NCBI GenBank assembly: GCA_016839555.1
Contig: JAEOUA010000003.1
Span: 248,001 to 312,000, forward strand
Direction of reading: 5' to 3'
DNA from: Promethearchaeota archaeon
GTDB lineage: Archaea > Asgardarchaeota > Lokiarchaeia > Sigyniarchaeales > SOKP01
Length of the DNA: 64,000 nucleotides
Shown here in pieces: positions 18,837-28,897 of this stretch. The notes below the pieces were generated by a model. It ran no database searches, was not told the origin of the DNA, and worked only from the letters and a program-made list of their open reading frames with translations. The position numbers were made by a program, and so were the translations under genes. How positions within the stretch are numbered: the stretch's first letter is position 1; the number at the start of each line of letters is the position of its first letter.

Positions 18837-19751
18837 TCATAGGATTTTCTCTAGTAATTTTAATATTTCAGTATTTAAATCTTTATTAGATGCAAAAAAT
18901 CCTGAACTTGCAATTACTAACTCATCATGCTTATATTGAAAATTATTTCCGTAAAAATCAGTGACCTTCCCCCCTGCTTCTCTTACCAAAAGATCTCCAG
19001 GACAAAAATCCCATATTTTGGGATTGGTAGTTAATGGGCGAAAATATATATCATACATTCCCTCTGCTACTTTACAAAACTTTACCATACTATCCATCGC
19101 AATTGTATTTTTAATTTGAGCCATTTCAATAAATTTATCGGATAATGGAGAATCATAATGAAGAGAATGACATAATATAGCTTGATTTAATTTTTTTTGA
19201 TTGCTTACATTAATTTTTTTAAATGATTCACCATCTTCCGATCTCCAAGCTCCTCCCTTATCAATTGCTTTATATATGATACTTTTTTGATTATGGATTG
19301 AAGGAACAGCAATTACTGATGCTTTAGGGATATAATTTTCCATGAACCCAATCCCTATTGCATATACTAATCCTTTTTTATATCCTATTGTTCCATCGAT
19401 TGGATCTATTGTCCATTGCCGATTTGAATTAGGACCTCTGTAAATTAGAGTTTCTCGAAGATTTACTATCTCTTTAATATCTAAGGAATCATAAGATTTT
19501 TTAATTAAAGATATAGTTTGAGGAGTTAATAATTGAATATTACTCTCTTCAGCGATAATTTGATCCTCAGGAAAGTTCTTTTTTATTCTTGAGATTATAT
19601 AGATTTGAGAAGCAAGATCAGCTATTGTTACTGGTGTATTATCAGTTTTCTGATAAGAATCAAAATTTTTTGTTTTAAGATATTCTGTTATATCTAATGC
19701 TTTTTTTGCTAAATTTATCGCGAGGGATACCTCATCATTAAATTTATGCAT
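18837..19751 (-). CDS. Inositol monophosphatase-superfamily phosphatase, HAL2/3'(2'),5'-bisphosphate nucleotidase-like
   Basis: About 304 residues from ATG 19751. The metal-binding motifs of the Li+-sensitive phosphatase superfamily are all present: AEES (motif 1), DPIDGT (motif 2) and WDFCPGDLLVREAGG (motif 3). The spacing from KTDNTPVTIADLAS to RQWTIDPIDGT with a long insert resembles HAL2/CysQ bisphosphate nucleotidases, which remove the 3' phosphate of pAp, more than simple inositol phosphatases. A farther upstream in-frame start (19817) would add a poorly conserved 22-residue head. It follows copA on the same strand and may be co-transcribed. Confidence 0.8.
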   Translation of the reverse strand: MHKFNDEVSLAINLAKKALDITEYLKTKNFDSYQKTDNTPVTIADLASQIYIISRIKKNFPEDQIIAEESNIQLLTPQTISLIKKSYDSLDIKEIVNLRETLIYRGPNSNRQWTIDPIDGTIGYKKGLVYAIGIGFMENYIPKASVIAVPSIHNQKSIIYKAIDKGGAWRSEDGESFKKINVSNQKKLNQAILCHSLHYDSPLSDKFIEMAQIKNTIAMDSMVKFCKVAEGMYDIYFRPLTTNPKIWDFCPGDLLVREAGGKVTDFYGNNFQYKHDELVIASSGFFASNKDLNTEILKLLEKIL

Positions 19752-19826
19752 ATAATAATTATAATACTTAATTATCAATAAATAGAACTTAAAGTTACGC
19801 TCCACATTCCGCACCAATCCAACAAA

Positions 19827-22664
19827 CTAATTGATCTTCTCCTTTTTTTCATTCATATTAATTTTAGATTCTGTTTGGATATATTTTTCAGGATTTTGCT
19901 TAAATTCTGTCAAACATGAAGGATTGCAGAAATAGTATTTTTCGCCCTTATATTCATATTCACTCCAATTTTCTGGCTTTCCCATCATCCCGCATACTGG
20001 ATCAACAACAAGTGCTTGCTCTTCTTTATCTTTCGATTTATGCATTAATTTGGGATCTATATTCTTGAAATCCTTATATTTTTCAGGATCTTGTTTAAAT
20101 TCAGCCAAACAAGAGGGATTGCAGAAATAATATTTCTCTCCTTTATATTCATACTCAATTGATTGACTAGGAATTATTTTCATACCGCAGATTGGGTCAA
20201 TCACTCTCTCTTCTTTTAATAATTTTTCTTCTTCAAGCTGCTGCTTTGTTTTAGGATTATACCGCTTTAAAAATAACGCATTAGTCACGACTGATACTGA
20301 ACTTGTTGCCATAAATACTGCTGCTAAATATGGAGGTAAGAAAAACCCAGCTAAATAATATAACAAACCAGCAGCAAGAGGAATTCCAATGATATTATAT
20401 ATAAATGCCCAAAATAGGTTGGTTATCATTTTACGATAAGTTTTTTTAGATAATTTTAATGCAGCAACAACATTGCGTAGATCTCCTCTCATTAATACAA
20501 TATCTGCAGTTTCGATTGCAATATCCGTCCCAGAACCTATTGCAATCCCTACATCCGCCTGTGCCAAGGCGGGGGCATCATTTATTCCATCTCCAACCAT
20601 CCCAATTATACGATTTTGATTAGATTCTTGCAACTGTTTAATTTTTAAAGCTTTATCATTAGGTAAAACTTCGGCGAGTATATTTTCTTCTTTAAAATCC
20701 AATTCTTTTCCAATATTAATTGCTGTTTTTCTATTATCTCCGGTGATCATAAAAAGGTCTAATCCTAATTTTTGGAGTTTCTCTAAAGCATAAGGGGCTT
20801 GTTCTTTTATTTTATCGGAAATTCCAATTAATCCTTTAATGGTGTCTTCTATACTTATGAATATTGTAGTTTTTCCTTGCTCTCTAAATTCATTAAATTT
20901 TTGCTCATAATTAGCTATAGAAACTGAATTCTCTTCCATTAATTTCTTATTTCCAACAAGAATTTTTCTATTATGAATAGTAGTTTTTATACCTTTTCCA
21001 GGAATCGCTTTAAAATCTTCGGGCTCATCCAAATTAAGTCCTCTTTGGTTTGCTTCTTCAATTATAGCGTAGCCAATTAGGTGCTCAGAACCCAATTCCG
21101 CACTGCCTGCATAATATAGCAATTGTTTCTCATCTATCCCCATTCCTTGCAAATCTTTTTCGGTAAATATTGCCGAGATCTTAGGTTTTCCAACTGTCAA
21201 TGTACCTGTCTTGTCAAATACAAGAGTATTTATATTCTGTATAGCCTCCAATGAATCGCCTCCTTTAATTAAAATCCCATTTTCGGCGCCTTTACCAGTA
21301 CCGACCATTACTGCAGTAGGTATTGCTAATCCTAAAGCGCATGGACATGAAATTACCACTACTGAAGTAAAAACTAATAAAGATAATTCAAGACCAATAT
21401 CAGCAAAAAAGAACCAATAGGAGAATGCAAATATGGCTATTGCTATTACAATCGGAACAAAATAATTGCTCACTCTATCCGCCAATTTTTGTTTTTCTGC
21501 TTTTCTACTTTGAGCTTTTTTAACAAATTCAATAATCTGTGATAATACAGTATATTTTCCTACTTTTTCTGTTTTTATATGAATTAATCCCGTTTGATTA
21601 ACAGTGGCTCCAATCACATTATCTTCTATTTCTTTTTTTACATATTCGCTTTCCCCTGTAATCATAGATTCATCTATTTTAGTTTCTCCTTTTATGATTT
21701 TCCCATCCACAGGGATTTTTTCCCCAGGTCTCACCACAATTATATCTCCAATCTCGATTTCCTCAATTGGAATTTCTGTTTCTTTTCCATCTTTTAATAA
21801 AGTCGCTGTTTTTGGTTGCAATCCAATTAATTTCTTTATTGCCTCAGAAGTTTGCCCTTTCGTTTTATGCTCAAAATACTTTCCAATTAATAGAAATGTT
21901 AAAATCATGCTCATAGCTTCATAAAATGTTGTTCCATCAATTAAAAATGTAGTAAGTATTGAATAAATATACGCTGTGGATGTGCCGAGAGCTACCAGAA
22001 CATCCATATTTGTAGATTTATTTCTAAGAGATTTATAAGCTCCCTTTAAAAAAAATGAACCTGCGATAATATAATTCGCGGTTGCCAGAAAAAATAAGAA
22101 TAGATTTCTGGTTAATGATTCCTCCATAAACCAGCTTATGGGGGTAATTATAAGACTAAATATTAATGAAATAAAAAGAATTCGTAATCTATATCTTAAT
22201 TCTTTTTGATGAGCTTCTATTTCTTTTTCCATTGCTCCTGCAGATTTCTCAATTTTATAACCTAAATTTTTGATCTCGGAATAAACTTCGTTCTCATCTA
22301 ACTCTAATTCATTAAACTCTATAAAAAGCTTTTTCGCATTAAAATTTCCTCTCACATTATAGATGCCTTTAATTAATTCTACATCTTGAACTATAGTATC
22401 GAATTGATTTTCAGAAATAGCATCTACTATTTTTATGTCTATCTTTGAGAGCGATGCTTTATATCCCAAATCAAAAATTGCTTTATTAAAATTATTATAT
22501 CCCGTTCTAGATGGATCATATTCCACAGTTGCTTCTTCATTCGCAAAATTTACAACCGAAGAATTAACACCCTCTAAATTCTTTAATTTTGTTTCAATTT
22601 TTAATGCACATGATGCACAAGTCATTCCACCGAGTTTAATTTTTACGCTTTTGCGTTCGCTCAA
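19827..22664 (-). CDS. copA: Copper-translocating P1B-type ATPase with two C-terminal YHS domains
   Basis: 945 residues. N-terminal heavy-metal domain with GGMTCASC (C16, C19); a second HMA-like region follows (about 70-140) without the CxxC. Eight transmembrane helices surround TGES (about 337), the Cu-type CPCALGLA (about 441), DKTGTLT (about 484) and [20 protein letters not shown] (about 690). The C-terminus adds two YHS/TRASH modules (about 820-862 and 893-935), each with DPxCGM and YYFCNPSCL. The start is TTG 22664, supported by GGTGA at 22671-22675. It exports Cu(I) (or Ag(I)); the extra Cys-rich domains may bind metal. Divergent from two winged-helix genes that are candidate regulators. 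Confidence 0.92.
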   Translation of the reverse strand: MSERKSVKIKLGGMTCASCALKIETKLKNLEGVNSSVVNFANEEATVEYDPSRTGYNNFNKAIFDLGYKASLSKIDIKIVDAISENQFDTIVQDVELIKGIYNVRGNFNAKKLFIEFNELELDENEVYSEIKNLGYKIEKSAGAMEKEIEAHQKELRYRLRILFISLIFSLIITPISWFMEESLTRNLFLFFLATANYIIAGSFFLKGAYKSLRNKSTNMDVLVALGTSTAYIYSILTTFLIDGTTFYEAMSMILTFLLIGKYFEHKTKGQTSEAIKKLIGLQPKTATLLKDGKETEIPIEEIEIGDIIVVRPGEKIPVDGKIIKGETKIDESMITGESEYVKKEIEDNVIGATVNQTGLIHIKTEKVGKYTVLSQIIEFVKKAQSRKAEKQKLADRVSNYFVPIVIAIAIFAFSYWFFFADIGLELSLLVFTSVVVISCPCALGLAIPTAVMVGTGKGAENGILIKGGDSLEAIQNINTLVFDKTGTLTVGKPKISAIFTEKDLQGMGIDEKQLLYYAGSAELGSEHLIGYAIIEEANQRGLNLDEPEDFKAIPGKGIKTTIHNRKILVGNKKLMEENSVSIANYEQKFNEFREQGKTTIFISIEDTIKGLIGISDKIKEQAPYALEKLQKLGLDLFMITGDNRKTAINIGKELDFKEENILAEVLPNDKALKIKQLQESNQNRIIGMVGDGINDAPALAQADVGIAIGSGTDIAIETADIVLMRGDLRNVVAALKLSKKTYRKMITNLFWAFIYNIIGIPLAAGLLYYLAGFFLPPYLAAVFMATSSVSVVTNALFLKRYNPKTKQQLEEEKLLKEERVIDPICGMKIIPSQSIEYEYKGEKYYFCNPSCLAEFKQDPEKYKDFKNIDPKLMHKSKDKEEQALVVDPVCGMMGKPENWSEYEYKGEKYYFCNPSCLTEFKQNPEKYIQTESKINMNEKKEKIN

Positions 22665-22989
22665 AAAATTTCACCACATATTAATTTTTGTTTATTTAAT
22701 CAGATTTTTTTAAAAAAAGTGAATCTCAAAATATTCTATTAAATTAAGATTATCCAATAAGTTAAATGATTTGTTTATGATAAATAAATTGCGGGATAAG
22801 AGCGAAATTTTTTAATAAGGATCTTAATTTTCTGATTTATATTTAAAAAATCAAACCATGGAGAAAATCAAAATATATATAAGGTTGTGATTAAAGTTTC
22901 ACTAATAAAAAATCACTCTATAAGAATTATATATAACCTCATCTTATCATTCAATAAACAAAAATATTAAATTTTGGAGAATAAAGAAA
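22665..22989. promoter_or_regulatory. Divergent control region between copA and the winged-helix genes
   Basis: About 325 bases. It holds the motif ATAAGGATCTTAA at 22815-22827, followed by an AT-rich TATA-like stretch (22834-22850) and another (22868-22884) facing the winged-helix gene. The same 13-mer recurs at 23495-23507 upstream of the second winged-helix gene. I infer an operator; no other gene is visible here. Confidence 0.5.
22815..22827. promoter_or_regulatory. Candidate winged-helix operator, copy 1
   Basis: ATAAGGATCTTAA, a nearly symmetric AAG-N-ATCTT core, lies between divergent copA and the first winged-helix gene. An identical copy precedes the second winged-helix gene. Confidence 0.4.
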
Positions 22990-23367
22990 ATGGCAGAAAA
23001 AAAGGATGATGACATCTATCATTCAACTTTTATGTATAAAGAAAGCCATGATATTTTAGAAAAGTGTATATTAAACGAGGATGAAATGTGCGAATATCTT
23101 GAAAGAACAGAACATATTGATCCTAAAGAGGAACATGATCACCTGTATTCAGTAATGACAAATGAAATGAGACGGGAGCTTCTAAAATTTATAGACATTA
23201 ATGCAAGATCTTTTGATGAAATAAAGGATAAGTTCCAAATAGAGGATCAGCTATTGAATTATCATTTATCTATGCTAGAACAATTATTTTTTCTCATGAA
23301 TACAGAAAGTGGGTGGAAAGCAACCCCCAGAGGACTAGGATTTTTATATTATACTATCTTGAAATAG
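22990..23367 (+). CDS. Winged helix-turn-helix protein, copy 1 (ArsR-like)
   Basis: 125 residues. The C-terminal 75 residues form a winged helix: VMTNEMRRELLKFI, SFDEIKDKFQ, then LLNYHLSMLEQL as recognition helix and SGWKATPRGLGFLY as wing and last helix. The N-terminal 45 residues are acidic and include two cysteines (C26, C33 region), which may or may not sense metal. A close paralogue lies 170 bases downstream in the same direction. Divergent from copA; regulation of copper export is the simplest guess but not shown. Confidence 0.75.
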   Translation: MAEKKDDDIYHSTFMYKESHDILEKCILNEDEMCEYLERTEHIDPKEEHDHLYSVMTNEMRRELLKFIDINARSFDEIKDKFQIEDQLLNYHLSMLEQLFFLMNTESGWKATPRGLGFLYYTILK

Positions 23368-23494
23368 TAAGCAGTTAAATTCAAAATAGGCTCAATAGAA
23401 ATCAGAATAATGAAAGTTTCTTCGTTCTATCATTTAATTAAACACAATTCTATTTTTTTTATTTAGAAAATAAAAATTTGATTTCTATTAATTT

Positions 23495-23507
23495 ATAAGG
23501 ATCTTAA
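23495..23507. promoter_or_regulatory. Candidate winged-helix operator, copy 2
   Basis: Exact 13-base match to the motif at 22815-22827, located about 30 bases before the second winged-helix gene and directly next to a TATA-like stretch (23506-23520). A repressor bound here would block the promoter. Confidence 0.4.
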
Positions 23508-23535
23508 ATATAAATTATATTAATTTTCATTTAAT

Positions 23536-23901
23536 ATGAAAGAGGAAAATAAAAATGATATTTCCTCCTTTAAGGGAGAAAAAGAAGTTTTAGAAAATTG
23601 TAAATTAACAGAAGAGGAAATGAAAAAATATTTAGAATTATTTGAAGGAACGAACCATAAGCTGGATCATGCCCGGGCTTATAGAACAATGATGAATCAA
23701 ATAAGACGGGAGATCCTAAATTTTGTGGGCAGTAATGTTAAATCTTTTGATGAGATAAAGGATAAGTTTCAACTAGATGAAAATCAATTGCAATATCATT
23801 TATCTATGCTAGAACAATTATTATACCTCATGAATACTGCAAGTGGGTGGAAAGCAACCCCCAGAGGGCTTGCATTTTTATATAATACTATTCTAGAGTA
23901 G
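23536..23901 (+). CDS. Winged helix-turn-helix protein, copy 2 (ArsR-like)
   Basis: 121 residues, a tandem paralogue of the preceding gene. The last 70 residues are nearly the same (SFDEIKDKFQ, YHLSMLEQL, SGWKATPRGL), and long stretches of the 3' DNA are identical (compare 23265-23340 with 23805-23880), whereas the N-terminal 40 residues differ more. Copy 2 has one cysteine in that region (ENCKLTEEEM) where copy 1 has two. It has its own promoter-like region with the shared 13-base motif. A DNA-binding regulator; target inferred, not shown. Confidence 0.75.
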   Translation: MKEENKNDISSFKGEKEVLENCKLTEEEMKKYLELFEGTNHKLDHARAYRTMMNQIRREILNFVGSNVKSFDEIKDKFQLDENQLQYHLSMLEQLLYLMNTASGWKATPRGLAFLYNTILE

Positions 23902-24129
23902 TAAGGAATTATTTGTAAAAGAAGAATAATATAATAATTTAATGACTAAGTAAGAATTAAACCTTCTTTAAAATCAATTTAACTAATTCTAAATATTATT
24001 TGGATAGTTATTTGCTTATCAGAGAATATTAATATTTTATAAAAATAAGTGTTAAATTGTATCCTCATTTAGCAAAATTTAATAATTAATTAGATAAAAA
24101 TTAATTAGAAATCTAAAAGGTTATAAAAT

Positions 24130-24801
24130 ATGTCAGAACAACATAAGGTTGGAATTCCTCTCTTAGGAGACCCGTTTCCAAAAATGACGGTAACTACGAC
24201 ATTTGGTGTATTTAACTTGCCAGAAGATGCAACCGAAAATGGTAAGTATTGGGTTGTGTTATTTAGTCATCCCGCAGATTTTACTCCCGTATGTACGACT
24301 GAGTTTCATGCTTTTGCAAAACGTAATGATAAATTTCAGGAATTAAATACACGTTTAATTGGATTATCTATTGATCAAGTATATTCTCATATTAAATGGG
24401 GAGAATGGATCAAAGATAACTTGGATACGGAGATTCCATTCCCAATAATCGCGGACCACGGACAAGTAGCTACTACATTAGGAATGGTACATCCAGGAAA
24501 AGGAACATCAACAGTAAGAAGTGTATTTATAATTGACCCACAAGGTATTATCCGCATTATACTTTATTATCCTCAGGAAATCGGAAGAAACATGGACGAA
24601 ATATTGCGATGTGTGAAAGCTTTGCAAACAGCAGATAAAAACAAAGTTGCTATACCCGCAAATTGGCCAAATAACGAATTATTTGGAGATCATGTGATTG
24701 TGCCACCAGCAAAAGATGTGAAAACCGCAAAGGAGCGGCTTGCCAACGCAGGAAAAGATTATGAATGCTTGGATTGGTGGCTATGCCATAAGAAATTATA
24801 A
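24130..24801 (+). CDS. Peroxiredoxin (archaeal Prx6-type)
   Basis: 223 residues, normal for archaeal Prx6-group enzymes. The peroxidatic Cys is C55 in [16 protein letters not shown], with the catalytic Thr/Arg environment present. The long C-terminal arm ends with C213 and C219 in [12 protein letters not shown], the pair that gives the resolving chemistry in thermophilic archaeal peroxiredoxins. It reduces H2O2 and alkyl peroxides in the cytoplasm with thioredoxin-type donors. An OsmC-family gene follows after 180 bases; together they form a peroxide-defence block. Confidence 0.93.
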   Translation: MSEQHKVGIPLLGDPFPKMTVTTTFGVFNLPEDATENGKYWVVLFSHPADFTPVCTTEFHAFAKRNDKFQELNTRLIGLSIDQVYSHIKWGEWIKDNLDTEIPFPIIADHGQVATTLGMVHPGKGTSTVRSVFIIDPQGIIRIILYYPQEIGRNMDEILRCVKALQTADKNKVAIPANWPNNELFGDHVIVPPAKDVKTAKERLANAGKDYECLDWWLCHKKL

Positions 24802-24979
24802 ATCCTATTTTTCTCTTTTTTTTTCTATTTTTTCTGATAGCAAAAAAATCATTTGTAAAGGCCTTGTTAATTTTTATAAAACCTAATATAAAGACTAATT
24901 TTTTATTATATAAAACTTAAAAAATTATTTCCAGTCTATATATAATAATAGGTATTAAACCAATAGAGATGTGATAGTA

Positions 24980-25429
24980 ATGGCAGAATCAAAATCAGAA
25001 GAAATAAGTACAGAAGTAGGACTTAAATTAAAAGAAAAAATGATTTTTAAATGTGATCTGGGTGAAATGAAGGTAAAAGATTGTTATATTGATGAAACAC
25101 ATAAGACAGAAGCAGATATGTGGGGTCCAAATCCCTCTCGAATGTTAGGGATGGCAATATTAGGCTGTCTAAGTGCTAGTTTTATGTTTTGCTTGAAAAA
25201 AAGAGAATTTCAAATAGAAGATCTTAATGCCAACGCAAAAGTGACAGTAGCGAGGAATGAGAAGGGATTTTGGAGAGTAAAAAAAATTGATGTCACCATA
25301 GAGCCCAAAATTGACACCCCTGAAATGCGTAAACGCGCAGATCAATGTAAAAAATTTTTTGAAGATTATTGTGTAGTCACTCAAGCTGTACGGGAAGGAA
25401 TTAATATAGAAGTTGATTTAAAATATTAA
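24980..25429 (+). CDS. OsmC family protein
   Basis: About 149 residues from ATG 24980, preceded by a GAGATGTGAT-type ribosome binding site that makes the upstream GTG 24971 unlikely. SRMLGMAILGCLSASFMFCLKK contains the helix with the reactive Cys of OsmC/Ohr proteins. The N-terminal strands (KMIFKCDLGEMKVKD) and the late ADQCKKFFEDYCVVTQAV supply the second cysteine region. Members reduce organic peroxides or act as thiol proteins. Next to the peroxiredoxin. Confidence 0.8.
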   Translation: MAESKSEEISTEVGLKLKEKMIFKCDLGEMKVKDCYIDETHKTEADMWGPNPSRMLGMAILGCLSASFMFCLKKREFQIEDLNANAKVTVARNEKGFWRVKKIDVTIEPKIDTPEMRKRADQCKKFFEDYCVVTQAVREGINIEVDLKY

Positions 25430-25575
25430 ATTTTAACTCTGTTTATTTTAAGTTATTAAGTCAATTTTTTCAATAAATTTTTCAATAGTTATCTTAATTT
25501 TTTTGCGATTAAATCTTATTATTATTATCTTATCAAATCTTAATATAATAAAGATAGGTTGCAACCTTTAAAATC

Positions 25576-26757
25576 ATGAATAATAACAATGACCTCTATT
25601 CTAAATTAGGAGTCTCATCCAATAAAGAGGATGTTCACAAAGCAATTCAAAATATTGATAAAGGTTTATTTCCGGGGGCTTTTTGTAAAATAGTAACAGA
25701 TATTAGGAATAGAGATGAGTTTTGCTCAATATTTCATACTGATGGCGCAGGAACAAAAGCCAGCCTTGCGTATATGTATTATAAGGAAACAGGAGATCTT
25801 TCTGTTTTTAAAGGAATAGTGAAAGATGCGGTTACTATGAATATTGATGATTTACTCTGTGTTGGAGCTACTGGCCCTGTTTTTTTGTCAAATGCTATTG
25901 GAAGAAATAATAAACTAATATCAGGGGATATAATTTCAATACTTATCAATGAATATTCTGATTATTGTGAAGAATTGTCCTCATGGGGGTTAAACACAAT
26001 CCCTTGTGGTGGTGAAACTGCAGATGTAGACGATTTGGTAAAAACTATCATGGTAGATGCGACTGTATTTACCACTATGAGGCGAGAGCATGTGATTGAT
26101 GCTAGTAAAATTAACAATAAAGATATTATTATAGGACTTGCAAGTTTTGGAAAAAGTAACTATGAAATAGAATATAATAGCGGAATTGGAAGCAATGGAC
26201 TAACATTAGCCAGACATGGAACCCTTTCTCATATTTATTATGAAAAATATCCTGAATGTTATGATAAAAATCTAGATGAAGAGTTGGTATTTTTTGGAAA
26301 GTATGAATTGAGGGATAAAGCGAAGGGATTAGAATTATCTGTTGGAAAAGCATTATTATCACCTACAAGAACTTATACTCCAATAGTTCTTGAAATTTTA
26401 AAATCCTATAGAAAAGAAATTAATGGAATTATTCACAATACCGGAGGTGGTCAAACAAAAGTACTCAAATTTGGTGCTGGAATAAAATATGTAAAAGATA
26501 ATCTTTTTGAGTCCCCTCCAATATTTAAAATAATCCGAGAATCCTCAAATAGTTCATGGAAAGAAATGTATCAAGTTTTTAATATGGGACATCTTATGGA
26601 AATTTATTGTAATGAGTCCGTGTGTGATGATATTATAAATATAGCAAGAAGATATGGAGTAGATGCGAAAGTAATAGGCAATTGCGAGAAGTCCCCACTT
26701 AAGAATAAAAATATATTAGAAATAATAACTCCTTTTGGAACATTAGAATATAAATAA
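25576..26757 (+). CDS. purM: AIR synthase (phosphoribosylformylglycinamidine cyclo-ligase), Bacteroidetes-like type
   Basis: 393 residues, longer than the usual archaeal PurM of about 330-350. HTDGAGTKASLAYMYYKETG, MNIDDLLCVGA, GGETADVDDLV and SPTRTYTP are the ATP- and substrate-binding landmarks. The opening GVSSNKEDVHKAIQNIDKGL and the ending KEMYQVFNMGHLMEI are, from memory, features of the Bacteroidetes form rather than the archaeal one. It closes the imidazole ring in purine synthesis. PfkB kinase gene follows after 29 bases. Horizontal origin is inferred. Confidence 0.88.
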   Translation: MNNNNDLYSKLGVSSNKEDVHKAIQNIDKGLFPGAFCKIVTDIRNRDEFCSIFHTDGAGTKASLAYMYYKETGDLSVFKGIVKDAVTMNIDDLLCVGATGPVFLSNAIGRNNKLISGDIISILINEYSDYCEELSSWGLNTIPCGGETADVDDLVKTIMVDATVFTTMRREHVIDASKINNKDIIIGLASFGKSNYEIEYNSGIGSNGLTLARHGTLSHIYYEKYPECYDKNLDEELVFFGKYELRDKAKGLELSVGKALLSPTRTYTPIVLEILKSYRKEINGIIHNTGGGQTKVLKFGAGIKYVKDNLFESPPIFKIIRESSNSSWKEMYQVFNMGHLMEIYCNESVCDDIINIARRYGVDAKVIGNCEKSPLKNKNILEIITPFGTLEYK

Positions 26758-26786
26758 TTTAAAAATCATTAAAGAAAAGAATTTTT

Positions 26787-27749
26787 ATGGAAAAGATTGA
26801 CGTAATTTGTATTGGCGCGGCATTAGTTGATATGATTGCAAAAGTTGAGAGATTTCCATTAGATGATGACGAAGTCTTTGTCTCAGATTTAAAAATATTA
26901 TCAGGAGGCGCTGCCGCAAATACAGCAGCCGCTTGTAGTATTTTAGGTTTAAATGTAGCTTTTATTGGAAAATTAGGAACAGATGATGAATTTGGGAGAA
27001 AAATTATTAAAGATTTTGAAAAAGTATCTGTTAAGACTGATTATATTAAATATTCAGACCAACATAGTACGGGATCTGCCTATGTAGCGCTAAATAAACA
27101 GAATAAGACTAGACGCATTTTTGCACATAGTGGAGCAGCAAATTATTTATCACAAACAGATATAAAAGAAGAGGAATTAATTACCACGAAATTAATATAT
27201 TTAAGTAGCCTAAAGAATTTAGTTCCTTTCATAGAAGCAGGCAAAATTGGAAAGCAATATAGGATTCCCGTTGTGTTAAATCCCGGCATGTTAATAATCG
27301 AGCAAAAATTGGATAAAATTAAAGACTTATTGCAATATATAGATATTTTAATATTATCAAAACATGAATATGCAACATTATTTAATCTAAAAAATAAAAA
27401 GTTCTCAGAAAAGACTTATATTGAAATAAGTGAAGAATTAAAGCAGTTAGGGATAAAAGTTATTATTATAACTTTGGGAAAAAAAGGAGCACTCTTAATC
27501 TATGAAGATGATTCCCATATCTCACCAACAATAAAGATTGAGAAGATCGTAGATACTACTGGTGCTGGCGACGCCTTTTCGGCAGGTTTTATGTACGAAT
27601 ATTTGCTTTTAAAGGATCTTACTTTTGATAATTTAATTAAATGTGTTAAGATTGGAAATTTTGTCGCTGGAAAATGTATACAGAAATTAGGAGCAAGATA
27701 CGGTATCCCATCTCGAGAAGAACTTGAACAATTTCAAAAAAAGTTTTAA
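26787..27749 (+). CDS. PfkB family carbohydrate/nucleoside kinase
   Basis: 320 residues of ribokinase fold. The N-terminal signature GGAAANTAAACSILGLNVAFIGKLG and the C-terminal DTTGAGDAFSAGF, with its catalytic Asp in GAGD, are intact. It transfers phosphate from ATP to a sugar or nucleoside. The substrate cannot be told; adjacency to purM, 29 bases upstream on the same strand, would fit an archaeal nucleoside kinase or ribokinase. Confidence 0.85.
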   Translation: MEKIDVICIGAALVDMIAKVERFPLDDDEVFVSDLKILSGGAAANTAAACSILGLNVAFIGKLGTDDEFGRKIIKDFEKVSVKTDYIKYSDQHSTGSAYVALNKQNKTRRIFAHSGAANYLSQTDIKEEELITTKLIYLSSLKNLVPFIEAGKIGKQYRIPVVLNPGMLIIEQKLDKIKDLLQYIDILILSKHEYATLFNLKNKKFSEKTYIEISEELKQLGIKVIIITLGKKGALLIYEDDSHISPTIKIEKIVDTTGAGDAFSAGFMYEYLLLKDLTFDNLIKCVKIGNFVAGKCIQKLGARYGIPSREELEQFQKKF

Positions 27750-27807
27750 AATATTTCTAGTTTTATTTTATTATTATTTAAACGATAATTTTTAATGTGA
27801 ATTATTA

Positions 27808-28872
27808 GTGAGTTCAAATACAAGAATAAGCGGAGAGATATTCAAAAGAAGAGTTAGATTTTTAGTAGAAATTGTTGTTATTTTTTTCGGATTATTTTTT
27901 ATTACAGTTATTTTAATTTTGATATTATATCTTTTCATTACGCCTCAATCTACATTATATGGCCCATTATATTATATTTTTCGGGCATTAGCCATCTCAA
28001 TTGCGGTCCCTTTATTTCTTTACCTTACTAATTATATCTTGGGATGGACTAAAAATAGAGATGATCAAGAAAAAATAATTAATCCAGTTTTAAGTTATTT
28101 TAAACTGTTTAAAATAACTAAAACTAATTTTAAATATCAATTATTTTATGGAATATTGTTATTATTCTTGGTGTTTATTCCTCTAGATTTTATTTTTTAT
28201 TTAATACCAGGAATGCTTGAATATAGTATAGATTCTTTAATAACAAGTAGCAATACAAACCGTTATTTATTATACGAGGATTATTTTCTCTTTCTTATCT
28301 CTGTTATCATCATTCAAGTTTCTGTCGCATATTTTGAAGAGATTCTTGTGAGAGGGGTTTTAGCAAAAAGAGGAAATGATTATTTTAATAAAATGTCAGC
28401 TGTCATGATTTCCTCATTCTATTTTGGTTTAGGGCATCTTGCCTATTTTTTATTACCAATTAGGGAGAATTATCCCATTTGGTTTCCAATTATCTGGTTT
28501 ATTCAAGCATTCTTTGTGGGGATTATATTAGGAATCTTTTTTTTAAGAAAAAAATGGTTATTTCCCTTAATTTTTTCTCATGGACTTAATAATATCATAT
28601 CTGCTAATGCTCTTTGGTTTTGGGTCAATTCATATGATTTTTTAATCATTACATTGTTTCAATATATCCCTTTATTATGTATAAGTGTGATCTTGTTTAT
28701 TTTACAATATTCAACGATAAAGGAAGCTATAATTAGTGGATTAATTGAAATTAAGAACTATTTTACAACCAATGAGAAAATAGGAATAAATAAGAAGATG
28801 ATAATTCTTAGGGTATGTTTTGATTTTTTTATTGGATTTATAATTTTTGTAATTGCCTTATTTCTTGTATAG
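27808..28872 (+). CDS. CPBP-family intramembrane metalloprotease (CAAX protease-like)
   Basis: 354 residues with about 8 hydrophobic segments. The three ABI/CPBP motifs are in order: YFEEILVRG (EExxxR), GLGHLAYF (FxxxH-type), and SHGLNNIISA (HxxxN/D). These residues bind the catalytic metal within the membrane. Starts at GTG 27808. Function could be prenyl-protein processing or bacteriocin-type immunity; no partner gene is adjacent. A phosphoesterase gene follows after 25 bases. Confidence 0.85.
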   Translation: MSSNTRISGEIFKRRVRFLVEIVVIFFGLFFITVILILILYLFITPQSTLYGPLYYIFRALAISIAVPLFLYLTNYILGWTKNRDDQEKIINPVLSYFKLFKITKTNFKYQLFYGILLLFLVFIPLDFIFYLIPGMLEYSIDSLITSSNTNRYLLYEDYFLFLISVIIIQVSVAYFEEILVRGVLAKRGNDYFNKMSAVMISSFYFGLGHLAYFLLPIRENYPIWFPIIWFIQAFFVGIILGIFFLRKKWLFPLIFSHGLNNIISANALWFWVNSYDFLIITLFQYIPLLCISVILFILQYSTIKEAIISGLIEIKNYFTTNEKIGINKKMIILRVCFDFFIGFIIFVIALFLV

Positions 28873-28897
28873 TTATAAATTAAAGAGATAAATCAAG

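Noticed and set aside
21211-22713. Plus-strand frames over copA
   Set aside because: Antisense to a gene with complete P-type ATPase motifs.
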